A stretch of 38,075 nt of DNA, from the NCBI GenBank assembly GCA_013824015.1, contig PNNC01000082.1, positions 1 through 38,075 on the forward strand, written 5' to 3'. Shown piece by piece: positions 1 to 8,310 of this stretch. The stretch comes from Polaromonas sp. (lineage in GTDB: Bacteria > Pseudomonadota > Gammaproteobacteria > Burkholderiales > Burkholderiaceae_C). Numbering within the stretch: position 1 is the first letter of the stretch; each line of letters opens with the position of its first letter. The translations under genes were made by a program, and so were the position numbers. Below the pieces are notes generated by a model. The model worked only from the letters and a program-made list of their open reading frames with translations. It searched no databases and was not told where the DNA came from.

Positions 1-1758
1 GGTCAGCGGTTTCATCTGCACCGGCTTGTAGCCCAGGCGGTTGCCTTCGCTGTACCACAGCGTGTGTTTGTGCCAGTCGGTGTCGTTGCGGCCGTTCGGG
101 TGCTCGGGCGTGTCGCCGTAGTCGTCCACCGAGTGCGCGCCGCGGCTTTCCTTGCGGGCGGCGGCCGACACGATGGTGGCCTGCGCGGCCTCGATCAGGT
201 TCTCGACTTCCAGCGCCTCGATGCGGGCGGTGTTGAAGATTTTGGACTTGTCCTTCAGGCCGATGTTGGCCACGCGCTCGCGCATCGCGGCAATTTTTGT
301 CACGCCTTCATCGAGGATGGCCTGGGTGCGGAACACGCCGGCATGCTGCTGCATGGCAGCGCGCAAATCATTGGCCACGTCCTGCGCGTATTCGCCGCCG
401 GTGGCGTTGTCCAGGCGCGCGATGCGGGCCAGGGTCTTGTCGGCCGCATCGGCGGGCAGCGGCTTGTGGCTGGTGCTCTTGGCGTACTGAACAATGTGGT
501 TGCCGGCAGCCTTGCCGAAGACCAGCAGGTCCAGCAGCGAGTTGGTGCCCAGGCGATTCGCGCCGTGCACGCTGACGCAGGAACATTCGCCCACCGCGTA
601 CAGGCCGTTGACCACCTGGCTCTGGTTGTTGGCATCCTGCGTGACCACCTGGCCGTGGATATTGGTCGGGATGCCGCCCATCTGGTAATGGATGGTCGGC
701 ACCACCGGGATCGGTTCCTTGGTGATGTCGACGTTGGCGAAGTTGTGGCCGATCTCGAACACCGAAGGCAGGCGCTTCATGATGGCGTCCACGCCCAGGT
801 GCGTCATGTCCAGCAGGATGTAGTCCTTGTTCGGGCCGCAGCCGCGGCCTTCCTTGATCTCCTGGTCCATCGAGCGCGAGACGAAGTCGCGCGGCGCCAG
901 GTCCTTCAGCGTGGGCGCATAACGCTCCATGAAACGCTCGCCGTCGCTGTTGCGCAGGATCGCGCCTTCACCGCGGCAGCCTTCGGTCAGCAGCACGCCG
1001 GCGCCGGCCACGCCGGTCGGGTGGAACTGCCAGAACTCCATGTCTTCCAGCGGGATGCCGGCACGCGCCGCCATGCCCAGGCCGTCGCCGGTGTTGATGA
1101 AGGCATTGGTCGATGCGGCAAAAATGCGGCCGGCGCCACCGGTGGCCAGCATGGTGGTCTTGGCTTCGAAGATGTGGACGTCGCCGGTTTCCATTTCAAT
1201 CGCGGAGACACCGACGACGTCGCCGTCGGCGTCGCGGATCAGGTCCAGCGCCATCCATTCGACGAAAAAGCTGGTTTTTTCCTTGACGTTCTGCTGGTAC
1301 AGCGTGTGCAGCATCGCGTGGCCGGTGCGGTCGGCGGCGGCGCAGGCGCGCTGCACCGGCTTTTCACCGTAGTTGGCGGTATGGCCGCCGAAGGGACGCT
1401 GGTAAATCGTGCCGTCCGGGTTGCGGTCGAAAGGCATGCCCATGTGCTCGAGGTCGTACACGACCTTGGGTGCTTCGCGGCACATGAACTCGATCGCATC
1501 CTGGTCGCCGAGCCAGTCGGAACCCTTGACGGTGTCGTAGAAGTGGTAGTGCCAGTTGTCCTCGGACATGTTGCCGAGCGAGGCGCCGATGCCGCCCTGG
1601 GCCGCGACGGTGTGCGAGCGGGTCGGGAACACCTTGGACAGCACGGCGACGTTGAGGCCGGCACGCGCCAGTTGCAGCGAGGCGCGCATGCCGGAGCCGC
1701 CGGCCCCGACGATCACCACGTCAAATTTTCGTTTGGGAAGCTGGGAGGTAGCAGTCAT
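1..1758 (-). CDS. sdhA: Succinate dehydrogenase flavoprotein subunit (3' end cut by window)
   Basis: Catalytic flavoprotein of respiratory complex II: it oxidises succinate to fumarate and passes electrons to FAD, at the inner face of the cytoplasmic membrane. The 586 visible codons start at MTATSQLPKRKFD. An N-terminal dinucleotide fold (VVIVGAGGSGMRASL) is followed by RSHTVAAQGG, which contains the His that binds FAD covalently in this family. Then come the substrate-site motif FHPTGVAGAG and the C-terminal FAD motif GANRLGTNSLLDLLVFG. The reading frame is still open at base 1, with only the last few residues missing. sdhD lies 56 bases upstream and sdhB should follow beyond the window. The long open frame on the opposite strand here is a shadow. 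Confidence 0.97.
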   Translation of the reverse strand, partial: MTATSQLPKRKFDVVIVGAGGSGMRASLQLARAGLNVAVLSKVFPTRSHTVAAQGGIGASLGNMSEDNWHYHFYDTVKGSDWLGDQDAIEFMCREAPKVVYDLEHMGMPFDRNPDGTIYQRPFGGHTANYGEKPVQRACAAADRTGHAMLHTLYQQNVKEKTSFFVEWMALDLIRDADGDVVGVSAIEMETGDVHIFEAKTTMLATGGAGRIFAASTNAFINTGDGLGMAARAGIPLEDMEFWQFHPTGVAGAGVLLTEGCRGEGAILRNSDGERFMERYAPTLKDLAPRDFVSRSMDQEIKEGRGCGPNKDYILLDMTHLGVDAIMKRLPSVFEIGHNFANVDITKEPIPVVPTIHYQMGGIPTNIHGQVVTQDANNQSQVVNGLYAVGECSCVSVHGANRLGTNSLLDLLVFGKAAGNHIVQYAKSTSHKPLPADAADKTLARIARLDNATGGEYAQDVANDLRAAMQQHAGVFRTQAILDEGVTKIAAMRERVANIGLKDKSKIFNTARIEALEVENLIEAAQATIVSAAARKESRGAHSVDDYGDTPEHPNGRNDTDWHKHTLWYSEGNRLGYKPVQMKPLT

Positions 1759-1814
1759 GATGTATTGAAGTCTCGTGGTCGGGTGCAGCCGGGATGGGCT
1801 TGAAGGCTCTCGGG

Positions 1815-2180
1815 TTACAGGCGCCACAACACCTGGATGCCCCAGCCGGCGCAGGCCAGCAGCCAGACGATGGTGGCCACTTCCAGCGACAGGCGCAGCC
1901 ACACGGGCTTGACATAGTCCATCCAGATGTCGCGCATGCCGACCCAGACGTGATAAAGCATGGCGAGGATGACGGTGAAGGTCAGCACCTTCATCCATTG
2001 CGCCGAGAAGATGCCGGCCCACTGGTCGTAGCCGATGGCGCCCTTGCTGAACAGGACCTGGGCCAGCAGCAGGACGGTAAAAAGGGCCATCAGGACGGCG
2101 GTGACGCGCTGCGCCAGCCAGTCACGTGTGCCGTAGTGGGCGCCGACAACGAGGCGCTTGGAGCCGTAGTTCACAGACAT
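1815..2180 (-). CDS. sdhD: Succinate dehydrogenase membrane anchor subunit
   Basis: This 121-residue integral membrane protein is the SdhD anchor of complex II and helps form the quinone and heme b site. Three hydrophobic segments are visible, at about residues 25-45, 62-82 and 98-118. The His in AMLYHVWVGMRDIWMDYV matches the heme-ligand position of the family, and a second motif, YGTRDWLAQRVTA, precedes helix 1. It sits 16 bases downstream of sdhC, with AAGGAG as ribosome site just before its ATG, and ahead of sdhA, as in a normal sdhCDAB operon. Anchor subunits diverge strongly, so the call rests on position as well as sequence. Confidence 0.93.
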   Translation of the reverse strand: MSVNYGSKRLVVGAHYGTRDWLAQRVTAVLMALFTVLLLAQVLFSKGAIGYDQWAGIFSAQWMKVLTFTVILAMLYHVWVGMRDIWMDYVKPVWLRLSLEVATIVWLLACAGWGIQVLWRL

Positions 2181-2196
2181 GTCTTGCTCCTTCTTG

Positions 2197-2640
2197 TCAG
2201 TAGAGACCGAACAGCTTGGCGCCCAGCACCAGCGTCAGCAGGATGCTCAGGGCCAGCGTGATCAGCGCGGTGCTTTTGCCGAACTCATTGCTCAGGCTGT
2301 GGGTGACGTCCATATACAGATGGCGCAGGCCGGCAATGAAGTGGTGCAGGTAGGCCCAGATCAGCGCCAGCGCGACCAGCTTCCAGACAAAGCCCGGCAG
2401 GCCCAGCATGCCGATGTTGAAGGCGGCCTTGAAGCGCTCGAAGGACAACTCCGAGGAGATCGAGGTGTCGAACATCCAGATGATGAAAGGCATCAGCACA
2501 AACATGATGGCGCCGCTGGCACGATGCAGGATGGAGACCCAGGCCGCCGGCGTCATCCGGTAGGTGGTCAGGTCCTTGAAGGCGTTGATGTTGCGGAACT
2601 CGGGCCGCTTGGGACGCTGTTTGGATGCCAGCTCTGTCAT
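2197..2640 (-). CDS. sdhC: Succinate dehydrogenase cytochrome b556 subunit
   Basis: First gene of the sdh operon: a 147-residue cytochrome b subunit of complex II. The start MTELASKQRPKRPEFRNI is chosen because the sequence from there is family-like (typical RP..L/I N-terminus, then SILHRASGAIMF). The frame is open further upstream to base 2730, but that extension translates a repetitive leader and is not protein-like. The family signature SILHRASG and the heme-ligand region LHHFIAGLRHLYMD are present, with three membrane helices. The gene is preceded by a 199-base intergenic stretch that should carry the operon promoter. In related genomes I expect the GntR gene directly upstream; here two genes lie between. 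Confidence 0.95.
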   Translation of the reverse strand: MTELASKQRPKRPEFRNINAFKDLTTYRMTPAAWVSILHRASGAIMFVLMPFIIWMFDTSISSELSFERFKAAFNIGMLGLPGFVWKLVALALIWAYLHHFIAGLRHLYMDVTHSLSNEFGKSTALITLALSILLTLVLGAKLFGLY

Positions 2641-2661
2641 TTTTTGGCTTTCGTGGGAGGT

Positions 2662-2727
2662 CTGGTAACTGCCTGGTAACTGCCTTGCACTTGCAAGTAA
2701 AAACATGTGAATTCTATTGCAATGCAA
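2662..2727 (-). promoter_or_regulatory. sdhC leader: 11-base tandem repeat and two small palindromes
   Basis: Immediately upstream of sdhC the 11-base unit CTGGTAACTGC is repeated twice in tandem (2662-2683) followed by CT. Next upstream is the perfect palindrome ACTTGCAAGT (2689-2698), and then TTGCAATGCAA (2717-2727), itself palindromic around one base. Both palindromes share TTGCAA. I could not pick a convincing -35/-10 pair, so the promoter is not assigned. The arrangement suggests an operator or leader-RNA element of the sdh operon, but this is inference from symmetry and position only. Confidence 0.4.
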
Positions 2728-2839
2728 CATCGATCCGGTTCCGCAGGCTGCATGCCCGGACTATTTTCTCGGAAAAACCGTGCCGGGCTGTCCGGTGAAG
2801 GCACTTGGCGTGAAATGAAGTGCGAAGCTGACACGATGT

Positions 2840-4390
2840 TTACAACTCGTCGAGTTTGGCCAGCATCTGCGCAGCCTGCGCCTTCACCGCCCGCCTGTCC
2901 TCGGCGCTCATGCGTTGCAGGTTCTTCACCATCAGCGCGGTGCGGGGGTTGCTGGCGAAGGCCGACTCGTGCCGGTCCAGGAAATTCCAGTACAGCGTGG
3001 TCATCGGACAGGCGCTGGGTCCGACCCGCGTTTCCGGCTCGTAACTGCAGCCGCTGCAATAGTTGCTCATGCGTTTGACGTAAGCGCCGCTGGCCACATA
3101 GGGCTTGGAGGTGAAACGCCCGCCGTTGGCAAACAGCGCCATGCCGGCGGTGTTGGGCAGTTCCACCCATTCAACCGCATCGACGTACACCGCCAGGTAC
3201 CAGTCGCACAAGGCTTGTGGCTGGATCTGGGCGGTGATGCCGAACATGCCGGTGACCATCAGGCGCTGGATGTGGTGCGAGTAGCCGTTGGCCAGCGTCT
3301 GGCCCAGGCACTGGCGCATGCAGTTCATGCGGGTCTCGCCGGTCCAGTACCAGGCCGGCAAGGGCCGGTGGTGGTCGAAGTGGTTGTCCGTCTTGAGGCC
3401 CGGCATGTCCAGGAAGTACACGCCGCGCATGAACTCGCGCCAGCCCAGCACCTGGCGGATAAAACCCTCGACGCTGGCCAGGTCCAGGCCGCGCTCGCGC
3501 CAGGCCTGCTCGGCCGCGTGGATCACCTCCAGCGGGTTCAGCAGCTTGAGGTTCAGCGAACTCGACAGCAGCGCATGCCAGCCGAAGTCCAGGTGCGTCC
3601 ACATCGCGTCCTGGTGGGCGCCGAAGTGGGGCAGGCGGTGTTCCACAAAGTCGGCCAATGCCTCCAGCGCCTGCGTCCGCGTGACCGGCCAGTTGAAGCG
3701 CTGCAGGTCGCCGGGATGGCCGGCAAACAGCCGGCCCACCAGTGCGATGACCTCGCGTGTGATGTCGTCCTGCGCGAACACCAGGGGCCGGGGCACGTTC
3801 TGCGGGCCGGCCCGGCCGAAACCCTTGCGGTTGTCGGCGTCGTAGTTCCATTGCCCGCCCTCGGGCTTGCCGTCTTTCATCAGCACCTGGTAGTGCTGGC
3901 GCATGGTCCGGTAGAAAAATTCCATGCGCAGGCTGGCCGATTGCCCGGCCCACTGGCGAAAACGCGCCGGGCTGCAAAGAAAATGACGGTCTTCGCGCCA
4001 TTCGATGCCGCCACCCGGTCCGGTGTTGAGCGCCTGGTCCAGGCTCTGGCGTACCCGCAGGTCACCCGGCTCCACGGCGATCACGCGTTGTGGCCGGTAA
4101 TGCGCGATGGCGGCCAGCAGGCCGTCGGCCAGGGTGGCGTCGGCCTGCTGATCCAGCGCCCGGTAGCATAGCGCCCAGCCGCGCTGCATCAGGGTTTGCG
4201 CAAAGTGGCGCATCGCGGAAAGAAACAGCACCGTGCGGGCCTGGTGCGACCAGACGTGGGTGGACTCCTCGCTGGCCTCGATCATCAGCACCACGTCCTG
4301 TGCGGCATCGAAGCCGTCAAAGGCGGCAGAAGACTCGTCGAGCTGGTCGCCCAGGACCAGCACGAGGTGACGACACGGTTTCAATTCCAT
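2840..4390 (-). CDS. FeS-type cryptochrome/photolyase (PhrB-like, DPRP family)
   Basis: About 516 residues, matching the 'deoxyribodipyrimidine photolyase-related protein' family, which carries FAD, a lumazine-type antenna and a [4Fe-4S] cluster and repairs (6-4) photoproducts or signals light. The N-terminus has the Rossmann-like HLVLVLGDQLD. Four Cys at about 357, 445, 448 and 461 are spaced 88, 91 and 104 from the first, the same spacing I recall for the cluster Cys of Agrobacterium PhrB. YSHHIQRLMVTGM carries the active-site His pair region, and GGRFTSKPYVASGAYVKRMS is highly family-like. The start could be ATG at 4399 or 4390; neither has a good ribosome site. It follows a DUF2256 gene and gntR on the same strand, probably as one transcript. 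Confidence 0.9.
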   Translation of the reverse strand: MELKPCRHLVLVLGDQLDESSAAFDGFDAAQDVVLMIEASEESTHVWSHQARTVLFLSAMRHFAQTLMQRGWALCYRALDQQADATLADGLLAAIAHYRPQRVIAVEPGDLRVRQSLDQALNTGPGGGIEWREDRHFLCSPARFRQWAGQSASLRMEFFYRTMRQHYQVLMKDGKPEGGQWNYDADNRKGFGRAGPQNVPRPLVFAQDDITREVIALVGRLFAGHPGDLQRFNWPVTRTQALEALADFVEHRLPHFGAHQDAMWTHLDFGWHALLSSSLNLKLLNPLEVIHAAEQAWRERGLDLASVEGFIRQVLGWREFMRGVYFLDMPGLKTDNHFDHHRPLPAWYWTGETRMNCMRQCLGQTLANGYSHHIQRLMVTGMFGITAQIQPQALCDWYLAVYVDAVEWVELPNTAGMALFANGGRFTSKPYVASGAYVKRMSNYCSGCSYEPETRVGPSACPMTTLYWNFLDRHESAFASNPRTALMVKNLQRMSAEDRRAVKAQAAQMLAKLDEL

Positions 4391-4430
4391 ACCAATCATT
4401 CTAAATTGTGACTGCTTGGTATTTATGGTG

Positions 4431-4610
4431 TCAGTGCTTAACCCGGTCCTGCCTGAGGTTTTGCGCGCCGGATTTGCCGGCACGACAGGCATCGGAACAG
4501 TATTTCACCGCGTCCCAGGTGCTGGCCCAGCGTTTGCGCCAGCTCATCTCGCGGCCGCAGGCCACGCAGGGCTTGCTGGGCAGGAAGGCCTTGTTGCCCT
4601 TGAATGCCAT
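4431..4610 (-). CDS. DUF2256 small four-cysteine protein
   Basis: A 59-residue frame beginning MAFKGNKAFLPSKPC, found by translating the minus strand between gntR and the photolyase gene. It has two Cys pairs: C15-x2-C18 in KPCVACGRE and C38-x3-C42 in YCSDACR. They are separated by the aromatic and basic stretch MSWRKRWASTWDAVK. This is the pattern of the DUF2256 family, which I recall being commonly encoded beside or fused near photolyase/cryptochrome genes; its function is unknown. The Cys arrangement suggests a zinc ribbon or a metal/FeS handling role. It starts 4 bases after the gntR stop and ends 40 bases before the photolyase start, so the three genes are probably co-transcribed. Confidence 0.88.
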   Translation of the reverse strand: MAFKGNKAFLPSKPCVACGREMSWRKRWASTWDAVKYCSDACRAGKSGAQNLRQDRVKH

Positions 4611-4614
4611 GGCC

Positions 4615-5385
4615 CTAGCTCAGGGTGTTGTGGTAGTGGTGCGTGTCGGTGCGGTAGTAGCCGCGGCGCAGCTCCATCGGCACGTCGTTGTAGGTGTAGG
4701 CGATGCGCTCCACACTGAGCAGCGGTGTGCCCGGCGCCACTTTCAGCAGCAACTCACGCCCGTCCGACGCGGGCTCGGCGCGTATTTTTTCGTCAGCGCG
4801 GACCATGCGCACGTTGAACTCGGTTTCGAACAGCGCATACATCGGGCCGTGGTAATCGGCCAGCCGTTCGGCGGTCAGCCCCTTGAACGGCGCGGCCGGC
4901 AGCCAGATGTCTTCCAGGATGGTCGGGATGCCCGCAAAGCTCAGCACGCGGCGTGCATGCAACACCGCGTCGCCGGTGCGCAGCGCCAGGATGCGCGCGA
5001 TCTCGGCGCTGGCGCGCGCGCGTTTGCAGTCGATGATGTCGCGCTGGGCCGGGCCTTCGCTGCCCGGCGTGCCGCTGTCGGGCACCAGCTTGAGGAAGCG
5101 GAACTGCACATGCTGCTCGGCGTGGGTGGCCACAAAGGTGCCCTTGCCCTGTCGCCGCACCACGAGGTTGTCGGCCGCGAGTTCGTCGATGGCTTTGCGC
5201 ACCGTGCCCTGACTGACGCGGTAACGCGCGGCCAGGTCCATCTCGGAGGGGATGGCTTCGCCCGGCTTCCATTCGCCCGATTGCAGGCTTTGCAGGATCA
5301 GACCCTTGATCTGCTGGTACAGCGGGCTGAAGGCCGGCGTGGCACCGGCAAAATCATCAGCGGGCAAAGGGGGAAGGGCGGCCAT
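4615..5385 (-). CDS. GntR/HutC-family transcriptional regulator
   Basis: A 256-residue DNA-binding regulator. An N-terminal winged helix (about residues 18-85: PLYQQIKGLILQSL, IPSEMDLAARYRVSQGTVRKAIDELA, RRQGKGTFVA) is followed by a UTRA ligand-binding domain ending RRGYYRTDTHHYHN, which places it in the HutC/FarR subgroup. A start at 5415 is also open, but that codon would lie inside the likely -10 of its own promoter (5411-5416), so the ATG at 5385 is preferred. It is divergent from mdh and upstream of the sdh genes, a position that suggests control of TCA-cycle genes. The ligand cannot be read from sequence. Confidence 0.93.
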   Translation of the reverse strand: MAALPPLPADDFAGATPAFSPLYQQIKGLILQSLQSGEWKPGEAIPSEMDLAARYRVSQGTVRKAIDELAADNLVVRRQGKGTFVATHAEQHVQFRFLKLVPDSGTPGSEGPAQRDIIDCKRARASAEIARILALRTGDAVLHARRVLSFAGIPTILEDIWLPAAPFKGLTAERLADYHGPMYALFETEFNVRMVRADEKIRAEPASDGRELLLKVAPGTPLLSVERIAYTYNDVPMELRRGYYRTDTHHYHNTLS

Positions 5386-5410
5386 GGGCGGGGTGGGGTG
5401 GTGAGGCCCA

Positions 5411-5441
5411 ATCATATCTTATATAAGACATAAGACAAATT
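5411..5441 (-). promoter_or_regulatory. gntR promoter with TCTTATATAAGA operator
   Basis: On the minus strand TTGTCT (5436-5441 region), a spacer of about 16 bases and TATGAT (5411-5416) read as a sigma-70 promoter for gntR. The spacer holds the perfect 12-base palindrome TCTTATATAAGA (5417-5428), preceded by another half-site TCTTAT, giving the direct repeat TCTTATGTCTTAT. A repressor bound here would block gntR transcription and would sit just upstream of the mdh -35. The same 12-base palindrome recurs at 30299-30310. Autoregulation by the adjacent GntR protein is inference. Confidence 0.6.
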
Positions 5442-5469
5442 GACGCCCCCGGGTTTTCGAGCGTAAAAT
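5440..5469 (+). promoter_or_regulatory. Likely mdh sigma-70 promoter
   Basis: TTGACG (5440-5445), an 18-base spacer and TAAAAT (5464-5469) form a good sigma-70 promoter pointing at mdh, leaving a leader of about 105 bases. The TCTTATATAAGA palindrome ends 11 bases before the -35, so a bound regulator could activate or interfere here. Confidence 0.6.
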
Positions 5470-5581
5470 GCCCGGCTGAACCCACGCAAAGCCGGCCCCG
5501 CAGTGACGCAGTTCACACGCTTTTCCGGGAGCTTCCAGCGGCGCATTCCATCGATTCACAACTTTCCTGGAGTTTTCCATC

Positions 5582-6568
5582 ATGAGCAAAAAACCCGTCC
5601 GTGTCGCCGTTACAGGGGCCGCCGGCCAGATCGGCTACGCGCTGCTGTTCCGTATTGCCTCCGGCGAAATGCTGGGCAAGGACCAGCCGGTGATCCTGCA
5701 ATTGCTGGAAGTCCCGGTCGAAGGCCCGCAAAAGGCGCTCAAGGGCGTGATGATGGAGCTCGACGACTGCGCCTTCCCGTTGCTGGTGGGCATGCAGGCC
5801 TACGATGATCCGATGAAGGCCTTCAAGGACGCCGACTACGCGCTGCTGGTTGGCTCGCGCCCGCGCGGCCCCGGCATGGAACGTGCCGAACTGCTGGCCG
5901 TCAACGGCGCCATCTTCACCGCCCAGGGCAAGGCGCTCAATGCGGTTGCCAGCCGCAATGTCAAGGTACTGGTGGTCGGCAACCCGGCCAACACTAATGC
6001 CTACATCGCAATGAAAAGCGCACCGGACCTGCCACGCAAGAACTTCACCGCGATGCTGCGCCTGGACCACAACCGCGCAGCCAGCCAGCTCGCCGCCAAA
6101 ACCGGCAAGGCCGTGGCCGACATCGAAAAACTCACGGTCTGGGGCAACCACTCGCCCACCATGTATGCCGACTACCGTTTCGCCACCATCAATGGTGAAA
6201 GCGTCGCCAAGATGATCAACGACCAGGAGTGGAACGCCAACACCTTCCTGCCCACCGTCGGCAAACGCGGCGCCGCCATCATCGAGGCCCGCGGTTCCTC
6301 GTCGGCCGCCTCGGCCGCCAACGCCGCCATCGACCACATGCGCGACTGGGCGCTGGGCACGAACGGCAAGTGGGTCACCATGGGCATCCCGTCGGACGGC
6401 CAGTACGGCATTCCCAAGGACGTCATGTTCGGTTTCCCCGTCACCTGCGAAGGCGGCGAGTACAAGCTGGTCGAGGGCCTGGAGATCGACGCCTTCAGCC
6501 AGGAACGCATCAACAAGACGCTGGACGAACTCAAGGGCGAGCAGGACGGCGTCAAGCACCTGCTCTGA
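5582..6568 (+). CDS. mdh: Malate dehydrogenase
   Basis: NAD-dependent malate dehydrogenase, 328 residues, the usual length of the LDH-like type-2 MDH of betaproteobacteria. It interconverts malate and oxaloacetate in the TCA cycle (cytoplasmic). The nucleotide fold is at the N-terminus ([15 protein letters not shown]). The substrate-binding arginines lie in [10 protein letters not shown] and LRLDHNRA, and the catalytic His in [10 protein letters not shown]. The start [10 protein letters not shown] follows a modest TGGAG site. It is divergent from gntR and 32 bases ahead of a citE-like gene, with sdh and both aconitase genes nearby. Confidence 0.97.
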   Translation: MSKKPVRVAVTGAAGQIGYALLFRIASGEMLGKDQPVILQLLEVPVEGPQKALKGVMMELDDCAFPLLVGMQAYDDPMKAFKDADYALLVGSRPRGPGMERAELLAVNGAIFTAQGKALNAVASRNVKVLVVGNPANTNAYIAMKSAPDLPRKNFTAMLRLDHNRAASQLAAKTGKAVADIEKLTVWGNHSPTMYADYRFATINGESVAKMINDQEWNANTFLPTVGKRGAAIIEARGSSSAASAANAAIDHMRDWALGTNGKWVTMGIPSDGQYGIPKDVMFGFPVTCEGGEYKLVEGLEIDAFSQERINKTLDELKGEQDGVKHLL

Positions 6569-6569
6569 C

Positions 6570-6594
6570 CCTTCGACAGGCTCAGGGCGTACGG
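6570..6594 (+). repeat. Dispersed 'CTTCGACAGGCTCAGG' repeat
   Basis: The 32-base gap between mdh and the citE-like gene consists mostly of CTTCGACAGGCTCAGGGCG and the following TACGG, a copy of a short dispersed repeat. Further copies in this window lie at about 20250-20275 (reverse orientation) and as a tandem pair inside kynU (24575-24624). I recall this motif as common in many beta- and gammaproteobacterial genomes. It separates two genes that are otherwise arranged as an operon. Confidence 0.75.
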
Positions 6595-6600
6595 AAATAC

Positions 6601-7596
6601 ATGCAGGTGACCCACCCACGCGACATCCTCCTTGGCGCCCAGGCTGCAGCAGGTTTTTTGCCTGTCTGTGACCATTACAGCGGTGTCGAGGCCCGGATGC
6701 GCAAAAGCCTGCAACTGCAGGCCGAGATGAGCGAGGAGTTCGGCACCTGTGTGTTCGACGTGACGCTGGACTGCGAGGACGGCGCGCCGGTCGGCGGCGA
6801 AGCCGACCATGCGGCGCTGGTGGTCTCGCTGGTGGCCGGGGCTGGCGCGTCCGCCCGTGTGGCGGTGCGTGTCCATGCCCTCGACCATCCTGCCTTTGAG
6901 GCCGACATCGGCGCAATTGCGGGCCAGGTCGGGCAACGCCTGACCCACCTGATGGTGCCCAAGGTCGAGTCTGTCGCGGACGTGGACCGTGTGGTGGCCG
7001 CGCTGGCGGCAGTGTCCTGTGGTGACCTGCCCATCCACGTGTTGCTGGAATCGCCTGCCGCCGTGCACCACGCCTTCGAGATTGCCGCGCATCCGCGTGT
7101 GCAGTCCCTGAGTTTCGGCCTGATGGATTTTGTTTCCAGCCACGGCGGCGCGATTCCGGCCGGCGGCATGAGCAGCCAGGGCCAGTTCAGCCATCCGCTG
7201 GTGTTGCGCGCCAAGCTGGAAATCGCCTCGGCCTGTCATGCGAATGGCAAGGTCCCCTCGCACTGTGTGGTCACCGAGTTCAGCGACACTGCAGCGATGA
7301 AGACGGCGGCCCTGAAGGCCGCGCGCGAGCTGGGCTATACCCGCATGTGGAGCATTCACCCGGCCCAGATCCGGCCCATCCTGGAGGCCTTCGCGCCGGA
7401 TCAGCGCGACATCGAGATTGCTACAAAAATAATCGCTGCTGCCGCCCGTGCCGACTGGGCGCCCATCCCTTTTGAGGGCCAGTTGCACGACCGGGCGAGT
7501 TACCGCTACTTCTGGCAGGTTCTGGAGCGCGCGCACCAGACCGGCCGTGTGTTGCCACCCGAGATGCAGGGCTATTTTGCCGCTGCGCCTCATTGA
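6601..7596 (+). CDS. HpcH/HpaI aldolase family CoA-ester lyase (CitE/malyl-CoA lyase-like)
   Basis: A 331-residue TIM-barrel protein of the HpcH/HpaI aldolase/citrate lyase beta-subunit family, which cleaves or forms C-C bonds in CoA thioesters such as malyl-, methylmalyl- or citramalyl-CoA. Landmarks are [14 protein letters not shown], the metal- and substrate-site motifs VPKVESV and [31 protein letters not shown], and the C-terminal [15 protein letters not shown]. The start [14 protein letters not shown] is the first ATG that gives family-like sequence. Being alone after mdh, without citD or citF, it is unlikely to be part of citrate lyase. An AT-rich 17-base mini-repeat lies in its coding sequence at 7420-7436 and encodes ATKIIA. 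Confidence 0.88.
   Translation: MQVTHPRDILLGAQAAAGFLPVCDHYSGVEARMRKSLQLQAEMSEEFGTCVFDVTLDCEDGAPVGGEADHAALVVSLVAGAGASARVAVRVHALDHPAFEADIGAIAGQVGQRLTHLMVPKVESVADVDRVVAALAAVSCGDLPIHVLLESPAAVHHAFEIAAHPRVQSLSFGLMDFVSSHGGAIPAGGMSSQGQFSHPLVLRAKLEIASACHANGKVPSHCVVTEFSDTAAMKTAALKAARELGYTRMWSIHPAQIRPILEAFAPDQRDIEIATKIIAAAARADWAPIPFEGQLHDRASYRYFWQVLERAHQTGRVLPPEMQGYFAAAPH
7420..7436 (+). repeat. AT-rich 17-base mini-repeat inside citE-like gene
   Basis: GCTAC-AAAAATA-ATCGC, a degenerate member of the 5+7+5 base pattern seen best at 12096 and 20758. It is read in frame near the 3' end of the gene and stands out as an AT-rich patch in a GC-rich sequence. Confidence 0.4.
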
Positions 7597-7636
7597 CGTT
7601 GTTGACCCTGACGGCCCCTAAATTCCAAGGACACCC

Positions 7637-8260
7637 ATGAAAATTCTTCTTGCCACCGCCCTGCTGATTGCTGCACCCTCCCTGGTGCTGGCCCAGACGG
7701 CCCCGGCCGCGAAACCCCCCGCCAAGGCAGCCAGTGCGAAACCGGCCGCCAAGCCTTCCGACAAGCCGCGGGGACCCGCCAGGCGCGCGGCGGCGGTCAA
7801 ATCGGTCGAAGAGACCACACCGATCGATGATGACCCCAACGTCACCCTGAGCGCGGAAGACCTGGAACTGGCCAAGCGTGTCCACATCGGCACCTTTCCC
7901 TGCGAACTGGGCGCTTCGGTGACCGTCACCCCCAGCGACAAGCGTCCCGGCTTTTTCACTGTGCGCAGCGGCCTGATGCGTTTCCGCATGCACCCGGTCG
8001 GCAGCCGCACCGGCGCGATCCGCCTGGAAGACGGCCGTGCCGGCGCGATGTGGCTGCAACTGGGCAACAAATCCATGCTGATGAGCCAGAAGATCGGCCA
8101 GCGCATCGCCGACGAGTGCATGAGCCCGGACCAGGCCACCTTTGCCGAAGAGCTCAAGCGCAACCCGCGCCCCAGCATCCTCGACGCCGCGCCGCCGGCG
8201 CCCGCGACCCCTGGCACGGGTCCTGCTCCGGCCGCACTGCCGCCCGCCAAAGCCGAATGA
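7637..8260 (+). CDS. Secreted protein of unknown function
   Basis: A 207-residue protein that I do not recognise. A clear Sec signal peptide (MKILLATALLIAAPSLVLA, likely cut before QT) is followed by a low-complexity Ala/Lys/Pro linker to about residue 55. A compact central region follows (about 68-165: RVHIGTFPCELGASVTVTP, GFFTVRSGLMRFRMHPV, GAIRLEDGRAGAMWLQLGNKSMLMSQKIGQRIADEC), then an Ala/Pro-rich tail. Two Cys, in FPCEL and DECMS, could form a disulfide in the periplasm. It lies 40 bases after the citE-like gene and 50 before acnB, so it may be co-transcribed. A surface or periplasmic role is the most that can be said. Confidence 0.8.
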   Translation: MKILLATALLIAAPSLVLAQTAPAAKPPAKAASAKPAAKPSDKPRGPARRAAAVKSVEETTPIDDDPNVTLSAEDLELAKRVHIGTFPCELGASVTVTPSDKRPGFFTVRSGLMRFRMHPVGSRTGAIRLEDGRAGAMWLQLGNKSMLMSQKIGQRIADECMSPDQATFAEELKRNPRPSILDAAPPAPATPGTGPAPAALPPAKAE

Positions 8261-8310
8261 CACCGGGCGCGCTGCGCCCTTGACTATTTTTGAGTACAGG
8301 AGAAAAAACC

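Noticed and set aside
2641-2730. N-terminal extension of sdhC to 2730
   Set aside because: It translates a tandem-repeat leader; SdhC homology begins near the ATG at 2640.
7593-7624. TTGACG...TAAATT as a promoter for the secreted protein gene
   Set aside because: The 20-base spacer is too long, and the second TTGACC gives 11.
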